Source of the DNA: Hyphomicrobiales bacterium
GTDB taxonomy: Bacteria; Pseudomonadota; Alphaproteobacteria; Rhizobiales; Rhizobiaceae
DNA: 64,000 bases
Assembly: GCA_900472485.1 (NCBI GenBank)
Contig: UCII01000011.1
Location: forward strand, 1-64,000
Direction of reading: 5' to 3'
In this document: piece by piece, positions 7,863 to 17,639 of the stretch
Numbering within the stretch: position 1 is the first letter of the stretch
Layout of the letters: each line of letters starts with the position of its first letter
The notes under the pieces: generated by a model
The model's database searches: none
What the model was told of the DNA's origin: nothing
Seen by the model: the letters and a program-made list of their open reading frames with translations, nothing else
Made by a program: the position numbers and the translations under genes

Positions 7863-9038
7863 ATGGAGAGAAGCCTTCACTTGCCAAGGGCGGATGGCAC
7901 GATTGCCGCTTTCACGCCCGTCAATGAGCCGTTGATCGCGCCTGTGAAGCCGGCGGGCGGTCATCATTTCAATCGCGTGGCCTATGCTGCCGCGCATGTC
8001 GTGGTCGATGCGCTTGCGGACAACGATCCCTGGCTTGACCACAATATCGACTGGGAGCGCACGATCGCCTTCCGCGAATATCTCTGGGGCCTCGGCCTCG
8101 GCGTAGCGGAAGCGATGGATACCGCACAGCGCGGCATGGGGCTCGACTGGAGCGGCGCAAAAGAGCTGATTGCGCATGCGCAGTCGGCCGCTCGCGGACG
8201 GCCGGATGCGGTGATCGCCTATGGCGCCGGCACGGATCATCTCCAGCCCGGTCCCGATGTCACGATCGATGACGTCATCCGCGCTTACGAGGAACAGGTG
8301 GCCTATGTGGAGGGGCAGGGCGGGCGTGTCATTCTCATGGCAAGCCGGGCGCTCGCCGCCGCGGCCAAGAGCCCGGACGATTATATAAGGGTTTACGACC
8401 GCATTCTCGGTCAGGTCAAAGAGCCTGTCATCATTCACTGGCTCGGCTCGATGTTCGATCCGGCGCTGGCAGGCTACTGGGGGTCGGCTGATGACATGCG
8501 GGCCATGGAGACCGCGACCGCGATCATCAACCAGAATGCGGCCAAGGTCGATGGCGTGAAGATTTCGCTGCTGTCGGCGGAGAAGGAAATCATCATGCGC
8601 CGCCGGCTCGATCCATCGGTCAAGATGTATACCGGCGACGATTTCAACTATGCGGAACTGATCGCCGGCGACGACCAGGGCCATTCGCATGCCTTGCTCG
8701 GCATCTTCGATGCCATTGCACCGGCGGCGAGCGCGGCTCTCGCAAAGCTCGCTCAGAACGACCTCGACGCCTTCCACGAGATCCTTGCGCCGACCGTCCC
8801 GCTGTCACGCCATATCTTCAAGGCGCCGACGCGGTTCTACAAAACCGGCGTCGTCTTCCTCGCCTATCTCAACGGCTTCCAGGATCATTTTCAGATGCTC
8901 GGCGGCCAGCAGAGCGCCCGCTCCATCCAGCATCTTTCGGAGCTTTTCCGTCTGGCGGACACCGCACGCGTGCTGCGTGACCCGGATCTCGCCGTCTATC
9001 GCATGAAGACGATCCTTGCCACCGTCGGCATCGACTAG
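7863..9038 (+). CDS. DUF993 family protein, dihydrodipicolinate synthase-like aldolase fold
   Basis: The sequence (391 residues) matches what I know of DUF993: RTIAFREYLWGLGLGVAEAMDTAQRG near the start, GAGTDHL, and IIHWLGSMFDPALAGYWGS in the middle. The family is related to the dihydrodipicolinate synthase class I aldolases. K233 in VDGVKIS sits where that superfamily has its Schiff-base lysine, which is my inference. It would then cleave or condense a keto-acid or keto-sugar made by the preceding dehydrogenase. It lies 12 bases downstream of that gene and 27 bases upstream of the isomerase-like gene. No member with a settled activity is known to me. Confidence 0.85.
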   Translation: MERSLHLPRADGTIAAFTPVNEPLIAPVKPAGGHHFNRVAYAAAHVVVDALADNDPWLDHNIDWERTIAFREYLWGLGLGVAEAMDTAQRGMGLDWSGAKELIAHAQSAARGRPDAVIAYGAGTDHLQPGPDVTIDDVIRAYEEQVAYVEGQGGRVILMASRALAAAAKSPDDYIRVYDRILGQVKEPVIIHWLGSMFDPALAGYWGSADDMRAMETATAIINQNAAKVDGVKISLLSAEKEIIMRRRLDPSVKMYTGDDFNYAELIAGDDQGHSHALLGIFDAIAPAASAALAKLAQNDLDAFHEILAPTVPLSRHIFKAPTRFYKTGVVFLAYLNGFQDHFQMLGGQQSARSIQHLSELFRLADTARVLRDPDLAVYRMKTILATVGID

Positions 9039-9065
9039 CGGACAAGATCGGGGAGGATCATCACG

Positions 9066-9890
9066 ATGGCCATAGAGGGTCTGTCCATCAATCTGGCGAC
9101 GGTCCGCCAGCAATATGACATGCGCCAGGCGGTCGAAGCGTGCCTGAAGCAGGATATCGTCGCGATCGCGCCCTGGCGCGATCAGGTGCACAACATCGGG
9201 CTTTCCGAAGCCGCCCGCATCGTCGCCGACAACAGGCTGAAAGTCACCGGGCTTTGCCGCGGCGGCATGTTTCCTGCCGCAAGCGCCGAGGGTAGGGCGG
9301 CTGCAATCGACGACAACAAGCGGGCGATCGACGAAGCAGCGGCACTCAATGCCGATTGCCTCGTCCTCGTCGTCGGCGGCCTTCCGGAGGGATCGAAGGA
9401 TATCGCTCATGCCCGCGAGATGGTAGCGGACGGTATCGCCGTGATCCTGCCGCATGCGCGCAGCTCCGGAATTCCGCTCGCGATCGAGCCGCTGCATCCG
9501 ATGTATGCGGCCGACCGCGCCTGCGTGAACACGCTGGAGCAGGCGCTCGACATCTGCGATCTCCTGGGCGAAGGCATCGGCGTCGCGGTCGATGTCTACC
9601 ATGTCTGGTGGGACCCGAAGCTTTATGAACAGATCGCGCGCGCCGGCGCCGGCGGTCGCATCCTGGCGCATCACATCTGTGACTGGCTGGTGCCGACCAC
9701 GGACCTGCTGCTCGACCGCGGCATGATGGGGGATGGCGTCATCGACTTGAAGCGTATTCGCGCCGAGATCGAGAAGGCCGGTTTCTTCGGCTTGCAGGAG
9801 GTCGAGATCTTCTCTCAGAATAATTGGTGGAAGCGGCCGGGTGAGGAGGTTCTCTCCACCTGCATCGAGCGCTTCCGCACCGTTTGCTGA
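9066..9890 (+). CDS. Sugar phosphate isomerase/epimerase family protein (AP endonuclease 2-like TIM barrel)
   Basis: This 274-residue protein has the xylose-isomerase-like TIM-barrel pattern. The metal-ligand positions appear as IEPLHP (Glu), VDVYHVWWD (Asp and His), a His in ILAHHICDW and a final Glu in LQEVEIFSQ. Such enzymes epimerise or isomerise keto-sugars, or catalyse dehydration and beta-elimination after a Gfo/Idh oxidation. It is the last gene of the TetR-controlled operon, with GGGGAGGA just upstream of ATG 9066. Substrate unknown. Confidence 0.85.
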   Translation: MAIEGLSINLATVRQQYDMRQAVEACLKQDIVAIAPWRDQVHNIGLSEAARIVADNRLKVTGLCRGGMFPAASAEGRAAAIDDNKRAIDEAAALNADCLVLVVGGLPEGSKDIAHAREMVADGIAVILPHARSSGIPLAIEPLHPMYAADRACVNTLEQALDICDLLGEGIGVAVDVYHVWWDPKLYEQIARAGAGGRILAHHICDWLVPTTDLLLDRGMMGDGVIDLKRIRAEIEKAGFFGLQEVEIFSQNNWWKRPGEEVLSTCIERFRTVC

Positions 9891-9914
9891 GTGGCAGCAC
9901 CCCAGGATCGACAA

Positions 9915-9942
9915 CAAAAAACCGGGCCAGCAAGCGGCCCGG
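9915..9942 (-). terminator. Rho-independent terminator of the braC-like gene
   Basis: On the minus strand CCGGGCC, a 7-base loop and GGCCCGG form a perfect 7-bp stem followed by TTTTTT. It lies 29 bases after the stop of the minus-strand binding-protein gene. The stem could also slow transcripts from the convergent DUF993 operon, though no U-run exists on that side. Confidence 0.88.
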
Positions 9943-9970
9943 CTCTATTCCGAAGCGATGACGGGACGGC

Positions 9971-11077
9971 TTATTCGGCCGAAACGATCTTGCCGCCTTC
10001 CCACTTGTAGAGCGAGAAGCTCTGCGAGGTCAGGTCGCCGGTTTCGCCGTAGGTGACCTTGCCGATGGCGGTGTCGATCGGCTCGCCCTTCTTCAGCGCA
10101 GCGCCGACGGCTTCGGCGTCATCCGCCTTGCCGGCCTTCTCGATGCCGGCCTTCAGCACCTGCACTGCGGCGTAAGCATTCAGCGTGAAGGCTTCGGCCG
10201 GAATGTTGCGGGCCTTGAGGGCGGCAACGGCGCTCTGCGAATCCGGGTTCTTCAGCGCGTCAGACGCATTGGTGAAGAGCGTGCCGGCCGCGGAATCATT
10301 GGCGATCGCCCAATATTCGGTGTTGGACAGGCCGTCGCCGCCGATGATCTGCGCCTTGACGGAGATGTCGTGCAGCTGGCGGGCCAGCAGACCTGCTTCC
10401 GGATGATAGCCGCCGAAATAGATCACTTCGACGCCGGCCTGCTTCAGCTTTGCCGTCAGGGCGCTGTAGTCTTTCTCGCCGGGGGTCAGCGAGTCATTGA
10501 CGACCTCAGTGATGCCACCCTTGTTGATCGCAGCCTTGAAGGCGTCCGCCAGGCCCTTGCCATAGGCGCCCTTGTCATTGAGGATCGCGATCTTCTTGTC
10601 CTTGAAGTTCTTCACGACATATTCGCCGGCGACGACGGCCTGCTGGTCATCGCGGCCGCAGGTGCGGAAGATGTTCGTCAGGCCGCGATTGGTCAGGTCC
10701 GGAGCGGTTGCGGTCGGCGTGACCATCAAGATGCCGTTTTCGGCAAGCGCGTCGGAAACTGGGATGGCAACGCCCGAGGTCACCGGGCCGACGACGAAGC
10801 GGATGCTGTCGCCGACGAAGCTGTTGGCGACGGATACGCCCTGCTTCGGATCGCCGGCGTCATCGCCGAGCTTCAGAACGAGCTTCTGGCCGAGAACGCC
10901 GCCGTTCTTGTTGATTTCTTCGATAGCGGTCTGCGCGCCGTTCTTGACCTGGTCGCCGTAAGCTGCGACCGGGCCGGTCAGCGGGGCGATGAGGCCGATG
11001 GTGATGTCCGCATGCGCGAGAGGTGCGAAGGCCAGCGAAGCGACGAAGGTCGCGGCCGTCAATGTCTTCAGACTCAT
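9971..11077 (-). CDS. Periplasmic branched-chain amino acid-type binding protein (BraC/LivJ-like), orphan
   Basis: A Sec signal peptide ([23 protein letters not shown]) precedes a type I periplasmic binding fold that opens with [27 protein letters not shown], characteristic of Leu/Ile/Val-binding proteins. Further family features are [36 protein letters not shown] and [10 protein letters not shown]. The length (368) is normal. No permease or ATPase genes for this family are nearby, so it must feed a transporter encoded elsewhere. Rhizobia are known to carry orphan BraC-type proteins. AGGAGAG precedes ATG 11077 and a strong terminator follows the gene. Confidence 0.9.
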   Translation of the reverse strand: MSLKTLTAATFVASLAFAPLAHADITIGLIAPLTGPVAAYGDQVKNGAQTAIEEINKNGGVLGQKLVLKLGDDAGDPKQGVSVANSFVGDSIRFVVGPVTSGVAIPVSDALAENGILMVTPTATAPDLTNRGLTNIFRTCGRDDQQAVVAGEYVVKNFKDKKIAILNDKGAYGKGLADAFKAAINKGGITEVVNDSLTPGEKDYSALTAKLKQAGVEVIYFGGYHPEAGLLARQLHDISVKAQIIGGDGLSNTEYWAIANDSAAGTLFTNASDALKNPDSQSAVAALKARNIPAEAFTLNAYAAVQVLKAGIEKAGKADDAEAVGAALKKGEPIDTAIGKVTYGETGDLTSQSFSLYKWEGGKIVSAE

Positions 11078-11476
11078 GTTAGCTCTCCTTGGATGGACGC
11101 GGCAGCGCCCTTTGAACCCGCCCGCAATCGCCTGTCTCGACGCGCAAACTGCCGTAAGGCGTTCTTTTGGAGAAGACAGAGCTGATATCGAAGCCGATGG
11201 GCGCTTTCGGACATTTTTTGATCTCGAAAGCGCTCATAAGGGTATTTTCTGTAGGAATATTGGAACGATTCCACAAGAAAATAACCGTCGCGAAGACAAT
11301 TTTGACGATCTTTTTGAATTTCTGTCGAGGGATGGTTGTTGTGCATCTGCTTCCAAGACCCGGGCGATATGGCGGTAAGGCGACGTGAATCTAAAAGTGG
11401 AAGTTTCGATGCCGCTGACCCACATAGGTAGCGGCGCCTGTCCTGGCGTGGCCTATGCCGAGGAGATTGATGTCGC
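11078..11476. other. 399-bp intergenic region between divergent genes
   Basis: This region should hold the promoters of the braC-like gene (minus) and the kinase gene (plus). A small palindrome TGGAACGATTCCA lies near 11258-11270. No convincing coding sequence and no clear sigma-70 boxes were found. Confidence 0.4.
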
Positions 11477-12301
11477 GTGAATGAGAATGACGGTTCAAAG
11501 ACCTATTTCGACCTCTGGCGCCTGATCCCGGATGGCGATCCGGTCGTCACCCATTCCAGCCGGCTTTTTCCCGTGCGCCGTGACGGCGAGCCGGCGATGC
11601 TGAAGATCGCGGACGCACCGGAGGAGAAATCGGGTGCCGAGCTCATGGTCTGGTGGAATGGCATTGGTGCTGCGCGCGTTCTCGAACATCAGGACCATGC
11701 TATCCTGCTCGAACGGGCGACAGGCAGCCGCTCACTTGCCGAGATGGCAAGGAATGGCGAGGACGACGAGGCAAGCCGGATCATCTGCAAGGCCGTCGCT
11801 GGGCTTCATGCCTCTCGCGGGGGCGGCTTGCCGCAATTGATTCCGCTTGTCCACCGGTTTCGTTCGCTCGAAACTATGGCCCACTGCGAAGGTGGCACTT
11901 TCGTACGGTCTGCTGTCACGGCCCGCAAACTGCTGTCGGAACCCCGCGATGTCGTGGCGCTGCATGGCGACATCCATCACGGCAATATTCTTGACTTCTC
12001 AGAGCGCGGCTGGCTTGCGATCGATCCCAAGGGGCTCGTAGGCGAACGCGGCTTCGACTACGCCAATCTCTTCTGCAATCCGGATAACGCCGTCGCCACA
12101 TCTCCCGGCCGTCTTGCCCGGCAAGTGACGGTCGTTGCCGAGGCAGCGGGAATGGAGCATGGGCGCCTGTTGCGATGGATCGTTGCCTGGGCCGGCCTTT
12201 CAGCAAGCTGGCTGATCGAAGATGGCGAGGACGAGCACGTCGAACTAGCGCTGCGCGTTGCCGAAATCGCGGCGGCAGAACTATCCGGGCCCGAGGCTTA
12301 A
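11477..12301 (+). CDS. APH(6)-like aminoglycoside/hydroxyurea phosphotransferase family kinase
   Basis: The 274-residue protein resembles the streptomycin 6-kinase family. An N-terminal lobe contains AMLKIADAPEEKSGAELMVWWNG, then LLERATGSRSL, the catalytic loop VALHGDIHHGNILDF (HGD-x4-N) and the metal motif AIDPKGLVGERGFDYANLFCNP. Chromosomal members in soil bacteria may phosphorylate streptomycin or simply an unknown hydroxyl metabolite. The start is GTG 11477, about 10 bases after GAGGAGA. Its TAA overlaps the TAA of the convergent rhaK gene. I infer intrinsic resistance only as a possibility. Confidence 0.82.
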   Translation: MNENDGSKTYFDLWRLIPDGDPVVTHSSRLFPVRRDGEPAMLKIADAPEEKSGAELMVWWNGIGAARVLEHQDHAILLERATGSRSLAEMARNGEDDEASRIICKAVAGLHASRGGGLPQLIPLVHRFRSLETMAHCEGGTFVRSAVTARKLLSEPRDVVALHGDIHHGNILDFSERGWLAIDPKGLVGERGFDYANLFCNPDNAVATSPGRLARQVTVVAEAAGMEHGRLLRWIVAWAGLSASWLIEDGEDEHVELALRVAEIAAAELSGPEA

Positions 12302-13683
12302 GAGCTTAATGCGTCGCGCCAGGCCTGCCGATAGCGGGTTAACCCGGCCAGTTCGGCGCGAACCGGCGAGTTTTCCGCTGTTGTCGCGGGGCGGATGCCC
12401 GTCAGTAACGCTGCCCCCTGGCTGGTGCCTGTCGAGCCCGCCAGCGCAATAACGTCGCTGTTCGTCAAAGCGGACAGGGCTTTGAGATAGGCGCTGTTGA
12501 GCGCGAAGGGGCCTTCGACGAAAATCGGTCCTCTGGCGCCGATCAAGCTGAGGCAGGCTTCCGTCATCAGCGCGAGATAGAGGCTGACAGCGGCAAGGCG
12601 CTCGGCATTGCTCGCGGCGTTATCTGCGATCCAGCGCCGCTTCCGGCCGGGAAAGGGACCCGATCCTTCAACGACGTTGGGTAAAAGCATGAGGCCCTTG
12701 TTGATCGCCGGCTCCAAGGCGGCTTCGATCGCCTCGGGCGCCGCCGTGCCTATTTCGGCAGCCAGAAGCTCGAATTCGCGGCCTCCCATGAAACGGGCTG
12801 ATGGCACGGCGCGGCCATAGGCATCGACGTTGGCAAGCGCATCGCGCCTGGAATCAAGATGATCGAGATCGCCGCCCACGCCGAAACTGATCACCCAGGT
12901 TCCCGTCGAGACGACGGCAAAGGGGGCTTCGTTTTCGACCAGATGCGGCAGTAGCGAAGCGTTGGAGTCGTGAATGCCGCAATAGACCGGCACCGGTTTC
13001 GTGAGACCCATATCCGCAGCAAGTGCCGGCAGGACCGGTCCAAGCGCGTCGAAAGCCGAACGGACTGGCGCCATCAGCCCGCGGATGCCAAGCGTGTCGA
13101 CCAGAGACGAATAGCTTTGCGTCGTCGGGTTCCAGAGATCGGTATGGCAACCGAGCGAGGTCACCTCGTTGGCGGCGATACCGGTCAATCGGAAAGCCCA
13201 ATATTGCGGATAGGTCAGGATCGTCGCGACACGGGCGAAATCGGCCCGAAAGGTGCTTTTTAGATAGTGGATTTGCGCGCCGACATTAAGGCCAACCGAC
13301 AATCCGGGTGAAAACGTCTCAGTAAACTTGGGGCGCAACTGATTGTAGGCGTTCTGAACGGTTTGGGGATAGCCATGCTCATAGTCGAGAACCGGCATGG
13401 CGAGGTTGCCATCGGCTGAAAGCATCGCCATACATGCACCATGCGTCGTGATCGAAATGGCATCGAATCCAGGCGTGCGGGCAAAACCTTTGAGAGCCGA
13501 AATGATGAAATCCCACAGGCCCTCGATATCGTAATGTGGGTAAGGACCCGACTTCAGGACGCTGTTTGCGGTTCTGACGACGGCGATCTCGCTGCCTGTG
13601 CCAGCATCAAGCACCACCACCTTGGCGTTGGTCTTGCCGATGTCGATCACGGCGATGTGGCGGTAAGCTGTCTCGTCGTTCAT
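12298..13683 (-). CDS. rhaK: L-rhamnulose kinase, FGGY family
   Basis: The protein (461 residues) is an FGGY carbohydrate kinase: the N-terminal phosphate loop [17 protein letters not shown], the hinge region [15 protein letters not shown] and the ATP-binding segment [12 protein letters not shown]. It is the last gene of the rhaSTPQUK unit, with its ATG overlapping the rhaU stop. In R. leguminosarum RhaK is needed both for sugar phosphorylation and for function of the cognate ABC importer. The substrate assignment rests on the surrounding rha genes. Confidence 0.9.
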   Translation of the reverse strand: MNDETAYRHIAVIDIGKTNAKVVVLDAGTGSEIAVVRTANSVLKSGPYPHYDIEGLWDFIISALKGFARTPGFDAISITTHGACMAMLSADGNLAMPVLDYEHGYPQTVQNAYNQLRPKFTETFSPGLSVGLNVGAQIHYLKSTFRADFARVATILTYPQYWAFRLTGIAANEVTSLGCHTDLWNPTTQSYSSLVDTLGIRGLMAPVRSAFDALGPVLPALAADMGLTKPVPVYCGIHDSNASLLPHLVENEAPFAVVSTGTWVISFGVGGDLDHLDSRRDALANVDAYGRAVPSARFMGGREFELLAAEIGTAAPEAIEAALEPAINKGLMLLPNVVEGSGPFPGRKRRWIADNAASNAERLAAVSLYLALMTEACLSLIGARGPIFVEGPFALNSAYLKALSALTNSDVIALAGSTGTSQGAALLTGIRPATTAENSPVRAELAGLTRYRQAWRDALSS

Positions 13684-14006
13684 GGCAGATGAAAAACCGT
13701 GACCAGATCGCTTTGGATGGGCGAGTTATCGGGATTGGTCGCCATGATATCGGCCATGTGCGCCCACCATTTCTTCATGACAGGATGTTCGGGCAGGCTG
13801 GCCATGGTGTGATCTTTCGGCCGTGTCAGGACGCCGAAAAGCGTGTTCGTGTCGCGATCGAGATGGATGGAATAATCGCTGACGCCGGCCTGATGCAGCA
13901 GGTCGACAAGCTCGGGCCAGATTTCATCATGCCGCTTCCGGTATTCCGCTTCCATACCTGGATTGAGCGTCATCTTGAAGGCGTGGCGTTCGAGAGCAAC
14001 AGTCAT
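13680..14006 (-). CDS. rhaU: L-rhamnose mutarotase
   Basis: This 108-residue protein matches the RhaU/RhaM family: the start [27 protein letters not shown], the central [18 protein letters not shown] with the conserved Tyr and His, and the end [11 protein letters not shown]. It interconverts alpha and beta anomers of L-rhamnose for downstream enzymes. Its ATG overlaps the rhaQ stop (ATGA) and its stop overlaps rhaK, indicating tight translational coupling. Confidence 0.95.
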   Translation of the reverse strand: MTVALERHAFKMTLNPGMEAEYRKRHDEIWPELVDLLHQAGVSDYSIHLDRDTNTLFGVLTRPKDHTMASLPEHPVMKKWWAHMADIMATNPDNSPIQSDLVTVFHLP

Positions 14007-15019
14007 TTGGAGCTCATGGTCCTGATGCGCTTTGCGACGATCGGCAGCGCGATGGTGATGATGAGGAGGAGGCCGATGAAGATCGACATGACGATGCCCG
14101 GGACGTTCAGCAGGCCAAGGCCGAATGTAACCAGCCCCATGACGAAGGCGGCGATGACAACGCCGCCGATCGTGCCCGAGCCGCCGAGGATCGATACGCC
14201 GCCGAGCACGACCATGGTGACCACTTCCAGCTCCCAGCCAAGAGCGATCGACGGACGCGTGGAGCCGAGGCGCGAGGTGAGGCAGACGGCGGCGATGCCG
14301 CTCATGATGCCGGTCAGGAGGAACAGGATGAACTTGACCCGTTCGACCGGAATACCGGAGAAACGCGCGGCGAAATCATTGTTGCCGATCGTATAGACCT
14401 GCCGCCCGAAATTCGTCGCATGCAGCACGATCGCAAAGGCGATTGCCAGCGCGATGAAGAGTACGAATTCGAAGGAGAAGACCCAGACGACATAGCCCTG
14501 GCCGAAATAGGCGAAGCTATCCGGATAATTGCCATAGGCCTGATCGCCGAGAACGATGTAAGAAATGCCGCGAAACAGGCTCATCGTGCCGATGGTGACG
14601 ACGATCGACGGCAGCTTCAGCACCGAAACCAGGAAGCCGTTGAAGATGCCGCAGACGAGGCCGACGCCGATACCGATCGCGACAAGGCCGGGCGTATCGA
14701 CGCCCAGTTGCGCCGCAGCGCCCATGGCTGTCGAGGCGAGCGCGATGATGGCTGCAACCGAGAGGTCGATTTCGCCAGCGATGACGAGGAGTGCCATGGC
14801 AAAGGCGATCATCGCCTTTTCGGTGAAGTTGAAGGTCGCGTCGGAGAGATTGAACGGATCCAGGAAGTAGGGCGAAGCCAGCGAATTGAAGATGAAGATG
14901 GCAGCCGCGACACCAAGGAGCAGCGTTTCCCAGCTCGACAAGATGCGCTTGAAGGGCGTGCCGAGGCGATCCGGAATAACGCGCTTTTCCGCCGTTGCCG
15001 CTTGCGAACCGTTGCTCAT
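14003..15019 (-). CDS. rhaQ: Rhamnose ABC transporter permease
   Basis: This 338-residue permease of the ribose/RbsC (CUT2) type has about ten hydrophobic segments and the family pattern [14 protein letters not shown] in the third one. The cytoplasmic loop reads [24 protein letters not shown] lies 8 bases before ATG 15019, and the ATG overlaps the stop of rhaP (ATGA). With RhaP it forms the membrane channel of the rhamnose importer. Confidence 0.92.
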   Translation of the reverse strand: MSNGSQAATAEKRVIPDRLGTPFKRILSSWETLLLGVAAAIFIFNSLASPYFLDPFNLSDATFNFTEKAMIAFAMALLVIAGEIDLSVAAIIALASTAMGAAAQLGVDTPGLVAIGIGVGLVCGIFNGFLVSVLKLPSIVVTIGTMSLFRGISYIVLGDQAYGNYPDSFAYFGQGYVVWVFSFEFVLFIALAIAFAIVLHATNFGRQVYTIGNNDFAARFSGIPVERVKFILFLLTGIMSGIAAVCLTSRLGSTRPSIALGWELEVVTMVVLGGVSILGGSGTIGGVVIAAFVMGLVTFGLGLLNVPGIVMSIFIGLLLIITIALPIVAKRIRTMSSK

Positions 15020-16020
15020 GCGTGTGCTCCCTGGCTGGCGGTGTCTTTTGCGGCCTGATCGCGCAGGATGATACGGCCGCGGTTGCGTTCGCGCCGGGCG
15101 TTGAAGACGACGGCAAGGATGATGACGGTGCCTGAGATCGCCATCTGGGTGAACGGCGAGATGCCGATGACCGGAAGTGCGTTCTTGATGACGCCGAGGA
15201 AGAGAGCGCCCAAGACCGCGCCGGCGACCGAACCGACGCCGCCGGCGATTGAAATGCCGCCGATGACGCAGGCCGCCACGCTATCGAGCTCGAACCCGTT
15301 GGCGATATCGACATAGGCGACCGCATAGCGCGAGACCCAGAGATAGCCGCTGAGACCGGCGAGCGCACCAGAGAGGACGAAGGCGAGGAAGCGAGTCCAG
15401 CCGACGTCGATGCCGGCATAGACGGCGGCCACCGGATTGCCGCCGCTGGCATAGGCCGAGCGGCCGAACTGGGTGTAGCGCAGCACCAGATACATCATCA
15501 GCACGATCGCGGTGCCGATCCAGGCAAGCACGGGCAGGCCAAGAAGCGGCGTGCGCGGAACGTTCAGGAAGATCGGCGTGAATTGATGCGCATTGACCCA
15601 GGCGCCGCCCGATAGCACGAATGCCATGCCGCGATAGATCGTCAAGGTACCGAGCGTGACGACGATCGGCGGGATTTCCAAAGCCCAGACGAGATAGCCG
15701 TTGATGGCGCCGAGAGCCGCGCCCATCAGGATTGCCATCAAGACGAGCGCGATCAGCGGAATATCGGGATAGGCAGCGTTCAGCATAGCAACCGCCATGC
15801 CTGTCAGCGCCAGATTGGCGGCAACGGACAGATCGATCGATTTGGTCAGGATGACCGTCATCTGGGCAAGAGCCAGAATGATGAGGATCGAGGTGTCGTT
15901 GAAGATATTGGCGAGATTGGCGGGCTCGGCAAAGCCGGCCGCACGCGTTGCGAAGCCGGCGATCATCACGGCGATGATGATGGCGAGCAGTGTTTCGCGC
16001 TTTTTGAGGATGCGTGGCAT
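15016..16020 (-). CDS. rhaP: Rhamnose ABC transporter permease
   Basis: This is the second CUT2 permease (334 residues from the chosen start), with the motif KSIDLSVAANLALTGM and the cytoplasmic loop ASGGNPVAAVYAGIDVGWTRF. ATG 16020 has an excellent AAGGAGAG ribosome binding site, so it was chosen over ATG 16038, which would overlap rhaT by 8 bases. It pairs with RhaQ. Confidence 0.92.
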   Translation of the reverse strand: MPRILKKRETLLAIIIAVMIAGFATRAAGFAEPANLANIFNDTSILIILALAQMTVILTKSIDLSVAANLALTGMAVAMLNAAYPDIPLIALVLMAILMGAALGAINGYLVWALEIPPIVVTLGTLTIYRGMAFVLSGGAWVNAHQFTPIFLNVPRTPLLGLPVLAWIGTAIVLMMYLVLRYTQFGRSAYASGGNPVAAVYAGIDVGWTRFLAFVLSGALAGLSGYLWVSRYAVAYVDIANGFELDSVAACVIGGISIAGGVGSVAGAVLGALFLGVIKNALPVIGISPFTQMAISGTVIILAVVFNARRERNRGRIILRDQAAKDTASQGAHA

Positions 16021-16030
16021 CCGGCTCTCC

Positions 16031-17566
16031 TTATGCATTTCCCGTGGCGGCGCGCACCAAGATTTCCGGCGTCAGCCCGTCGCGCTCGAACAGGCCCGCG
16101 GAAAGACCTTCCTTCATGACCAGCACGTGATCCGCCATGCCGAGAATCTCGGGCAGTTCGGAGGAGATCATGATGATGCTGAGGCCTTCGGCCGCCAGCT
16201 CGCTGATGAAACCGTGGACGGCGGCCTTCGAGCCGATATCGATTCCCTTGGTGGGTTCATCCAGAATGATGATCTTCGGTTGTGTCGCCAGCCACTTGCC
16301 GATGACCACCTTCTGCTGGTTGCCGCCAGAGAGCGTTCCCACCGGCACGGAAAGGGCGGCTGCGCGCAGATCGAGCCGTTCGGCATATTTGCGGGCGAGA
16401 GCGAATTCGTTGGCCGCCTTCAGGAACCCCTTGCGCGAGGTGCGCCCGAGCGATGGCAGCGACATGTTCTGATAGATCGGCATCGGCAGCGCCAGACCGT
16501 GGCGGCCGCGTTCTTCCGGCACATAGACTATGCCGGCGGCAATGGCGTCCTGCGGCGATCGGATCTGGATTTCCCGACCGTCCAGCGTCAGGCGGCCCGA
16601 GAGCGGCTTGGTGATGCCGAAGAGCGATTGGCAAAGTTCCGAGCGTCCGGCGCCGATCAGGCCGTAGACGCCGAGGATCTCGCCGCGTCGCAGCTTGAAG
16701 GAAATGTCGCGGAACTCCGTGCGGTGACAATATTTCTCGACTTCGAGAACGGTATCGCCGATGGTAACAGGCACTTTCGGGAAAGCGTCCTTGACGTCGC
16801 GTCCGACCATCATGCGAACGATTTCGTCCTGCGGCGTCGACTTCAGTTCGCCATGGCCGACATCGCGGCCGTCGCGGAAGACGACGAAATTATCGGCGAT
16901 TTCATAGAGCTCGTCGAATTTGTGGCTGATAAACAGGATCGCCTTGCCCCTTGCCTTCAACCCTTCGACGATGCGGAAGAGATCATCGATCTCCTTGCGC
17001 GAAAGGGCTGCTGTGGGTTCGTCCATGATGACGATGCGGGCCTCGATCGACAGAGCGCGTGCGATTGCCACAAGATGGCGCTGCGCGATGGAGAGGTCTT
17101 TCAATCGGGTCGTGGGATCGATGGCGCTTTCCAGCGATTGGAGAAGCTCTTTCGATCGGCTGTTCATCGTCTTCCAGTCGATGGTGCGCCAGGACGTGCG
17201 CGGCGCGTGACCCAGAAAGATGTTTTCGGCAACAGTCAGCTCGTCGAAGAGTACCGTCTCCTGATGAATGGCCGTGACGCCGGCATCGATAGCCGCCTGC
17301 GCACTGGCGAAAGCCGTTGGTTTGCCGTCGACAAGGATCTCGCCTTCGTTCGGGCGATAGATACCTGTTAGGATTTTAACGAGTGTCGATTTGCCGGCGC
17401 CGTTCTCACCGATCAATGCGGTGACCTTGCCGGGGTAAAGCGAAATGCTGACGCCATCCAGCGCTTTCACGCCGGGGAAGATCTGGGAAATGCCGCGCAT
17501 TTCCAGAATGGCCTGATTGTTCGCGGTTGGTGCGTCCGCGATGGAGCGTTGAAGGACTGTGGTCAT
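16031..17566 (-). CDS. rhaT: Rhamnose ABC transporter ATP-binding protein (two ATPase domains)
   Basis: This 511-residue CUT2 ATPase contains two nucleotide-binding domains. The first has Walker A GENGAGKST, signature LSIAQRHLVAIARAL and Walker B IVIMDEPTAAL. The second has a degenerate P-loop GLIGAGRSELC, signature LSGGNQQKVVIGKWL and Walker B IIILDEPTKGID. That asymmetry is normal for RbsA-type proteins. ATG 17566 replaces a TTG two codons upstream. A strong hairpin separates it from rhaS. Confidence 0.93.
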   Translation of the reverse strand: MTTVLQRSIADAPTANNQAILEMRGISQIFPGVKALDGVSISLYPGKVTALIGENGAGKSTLVKILTGIYRPNEGEILVDGKPTAFASAQAAIDAGVTAIHQETVLFDELTVAENIFLGHAPRTSWRTIDWKTMNSRSKELLQSLESAIDPTTRLKDLSIAQRHLVAIARALSIEARIVIMDEPTAALSRKEIDDLFRIVEGLKARGKAILFISHKFDELYEIADNFVVFRDGRDVGHGELKSTPQDEIVRMMVGRDVKDAFPKVPVTIGDTVLEVEKYCHRTEFRDISFKLRRGEILGVYGLIGAGRSELCQSLFGITKPLSGRLTLDGREIQIRSPQDAIAAGIVYVPEERGRHGLALPMPIYQNMSLPSLGRTSRKGFLKAANEFALARKYAERLDLRAAALSVPVGTLSGGNQQKVVIGKWLATQPKIIILDEPTKGIDIGSKAAVHGFISELAAEGLSIIMISSELPEILGMADHVLVMKEGLSAGLFERDGLTPEILVRAATGNA

Positions 17567-17595
17567 CAGCAATGTACCGGATCAGTGAAACCAGG

Positions 17596-17617
17596 TCCGG
17601 CGGCTGATGCCGCCGGA
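17596..17617 (-). other. Intercistronic hairpin after rhaS
   Basis: TCCGGCGGC, a four-base loop and GCCGCCGGA form a perfect 9-bp stem just after the rhaS stop. There is no U-run, so it is more likely a partial terminator or 3' stabiliser that keeps rhaS mRNA more abundant than the distal operon, as is common after binding-protein genes. Confidence 0.7.
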
Positions 17618-17639
17618 GAGCTGCGAGTTCGATTTTCGA

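Noticed and set aside
6654..8777. A 707-codon open frame on the minus strand opposite the dehydrogenase and DUF993 genes
   Set aside because: It is antisense to two genes with clear family motifs, has no ribosome binding site or recognisable domain, and arises from GC-rich codon bias.
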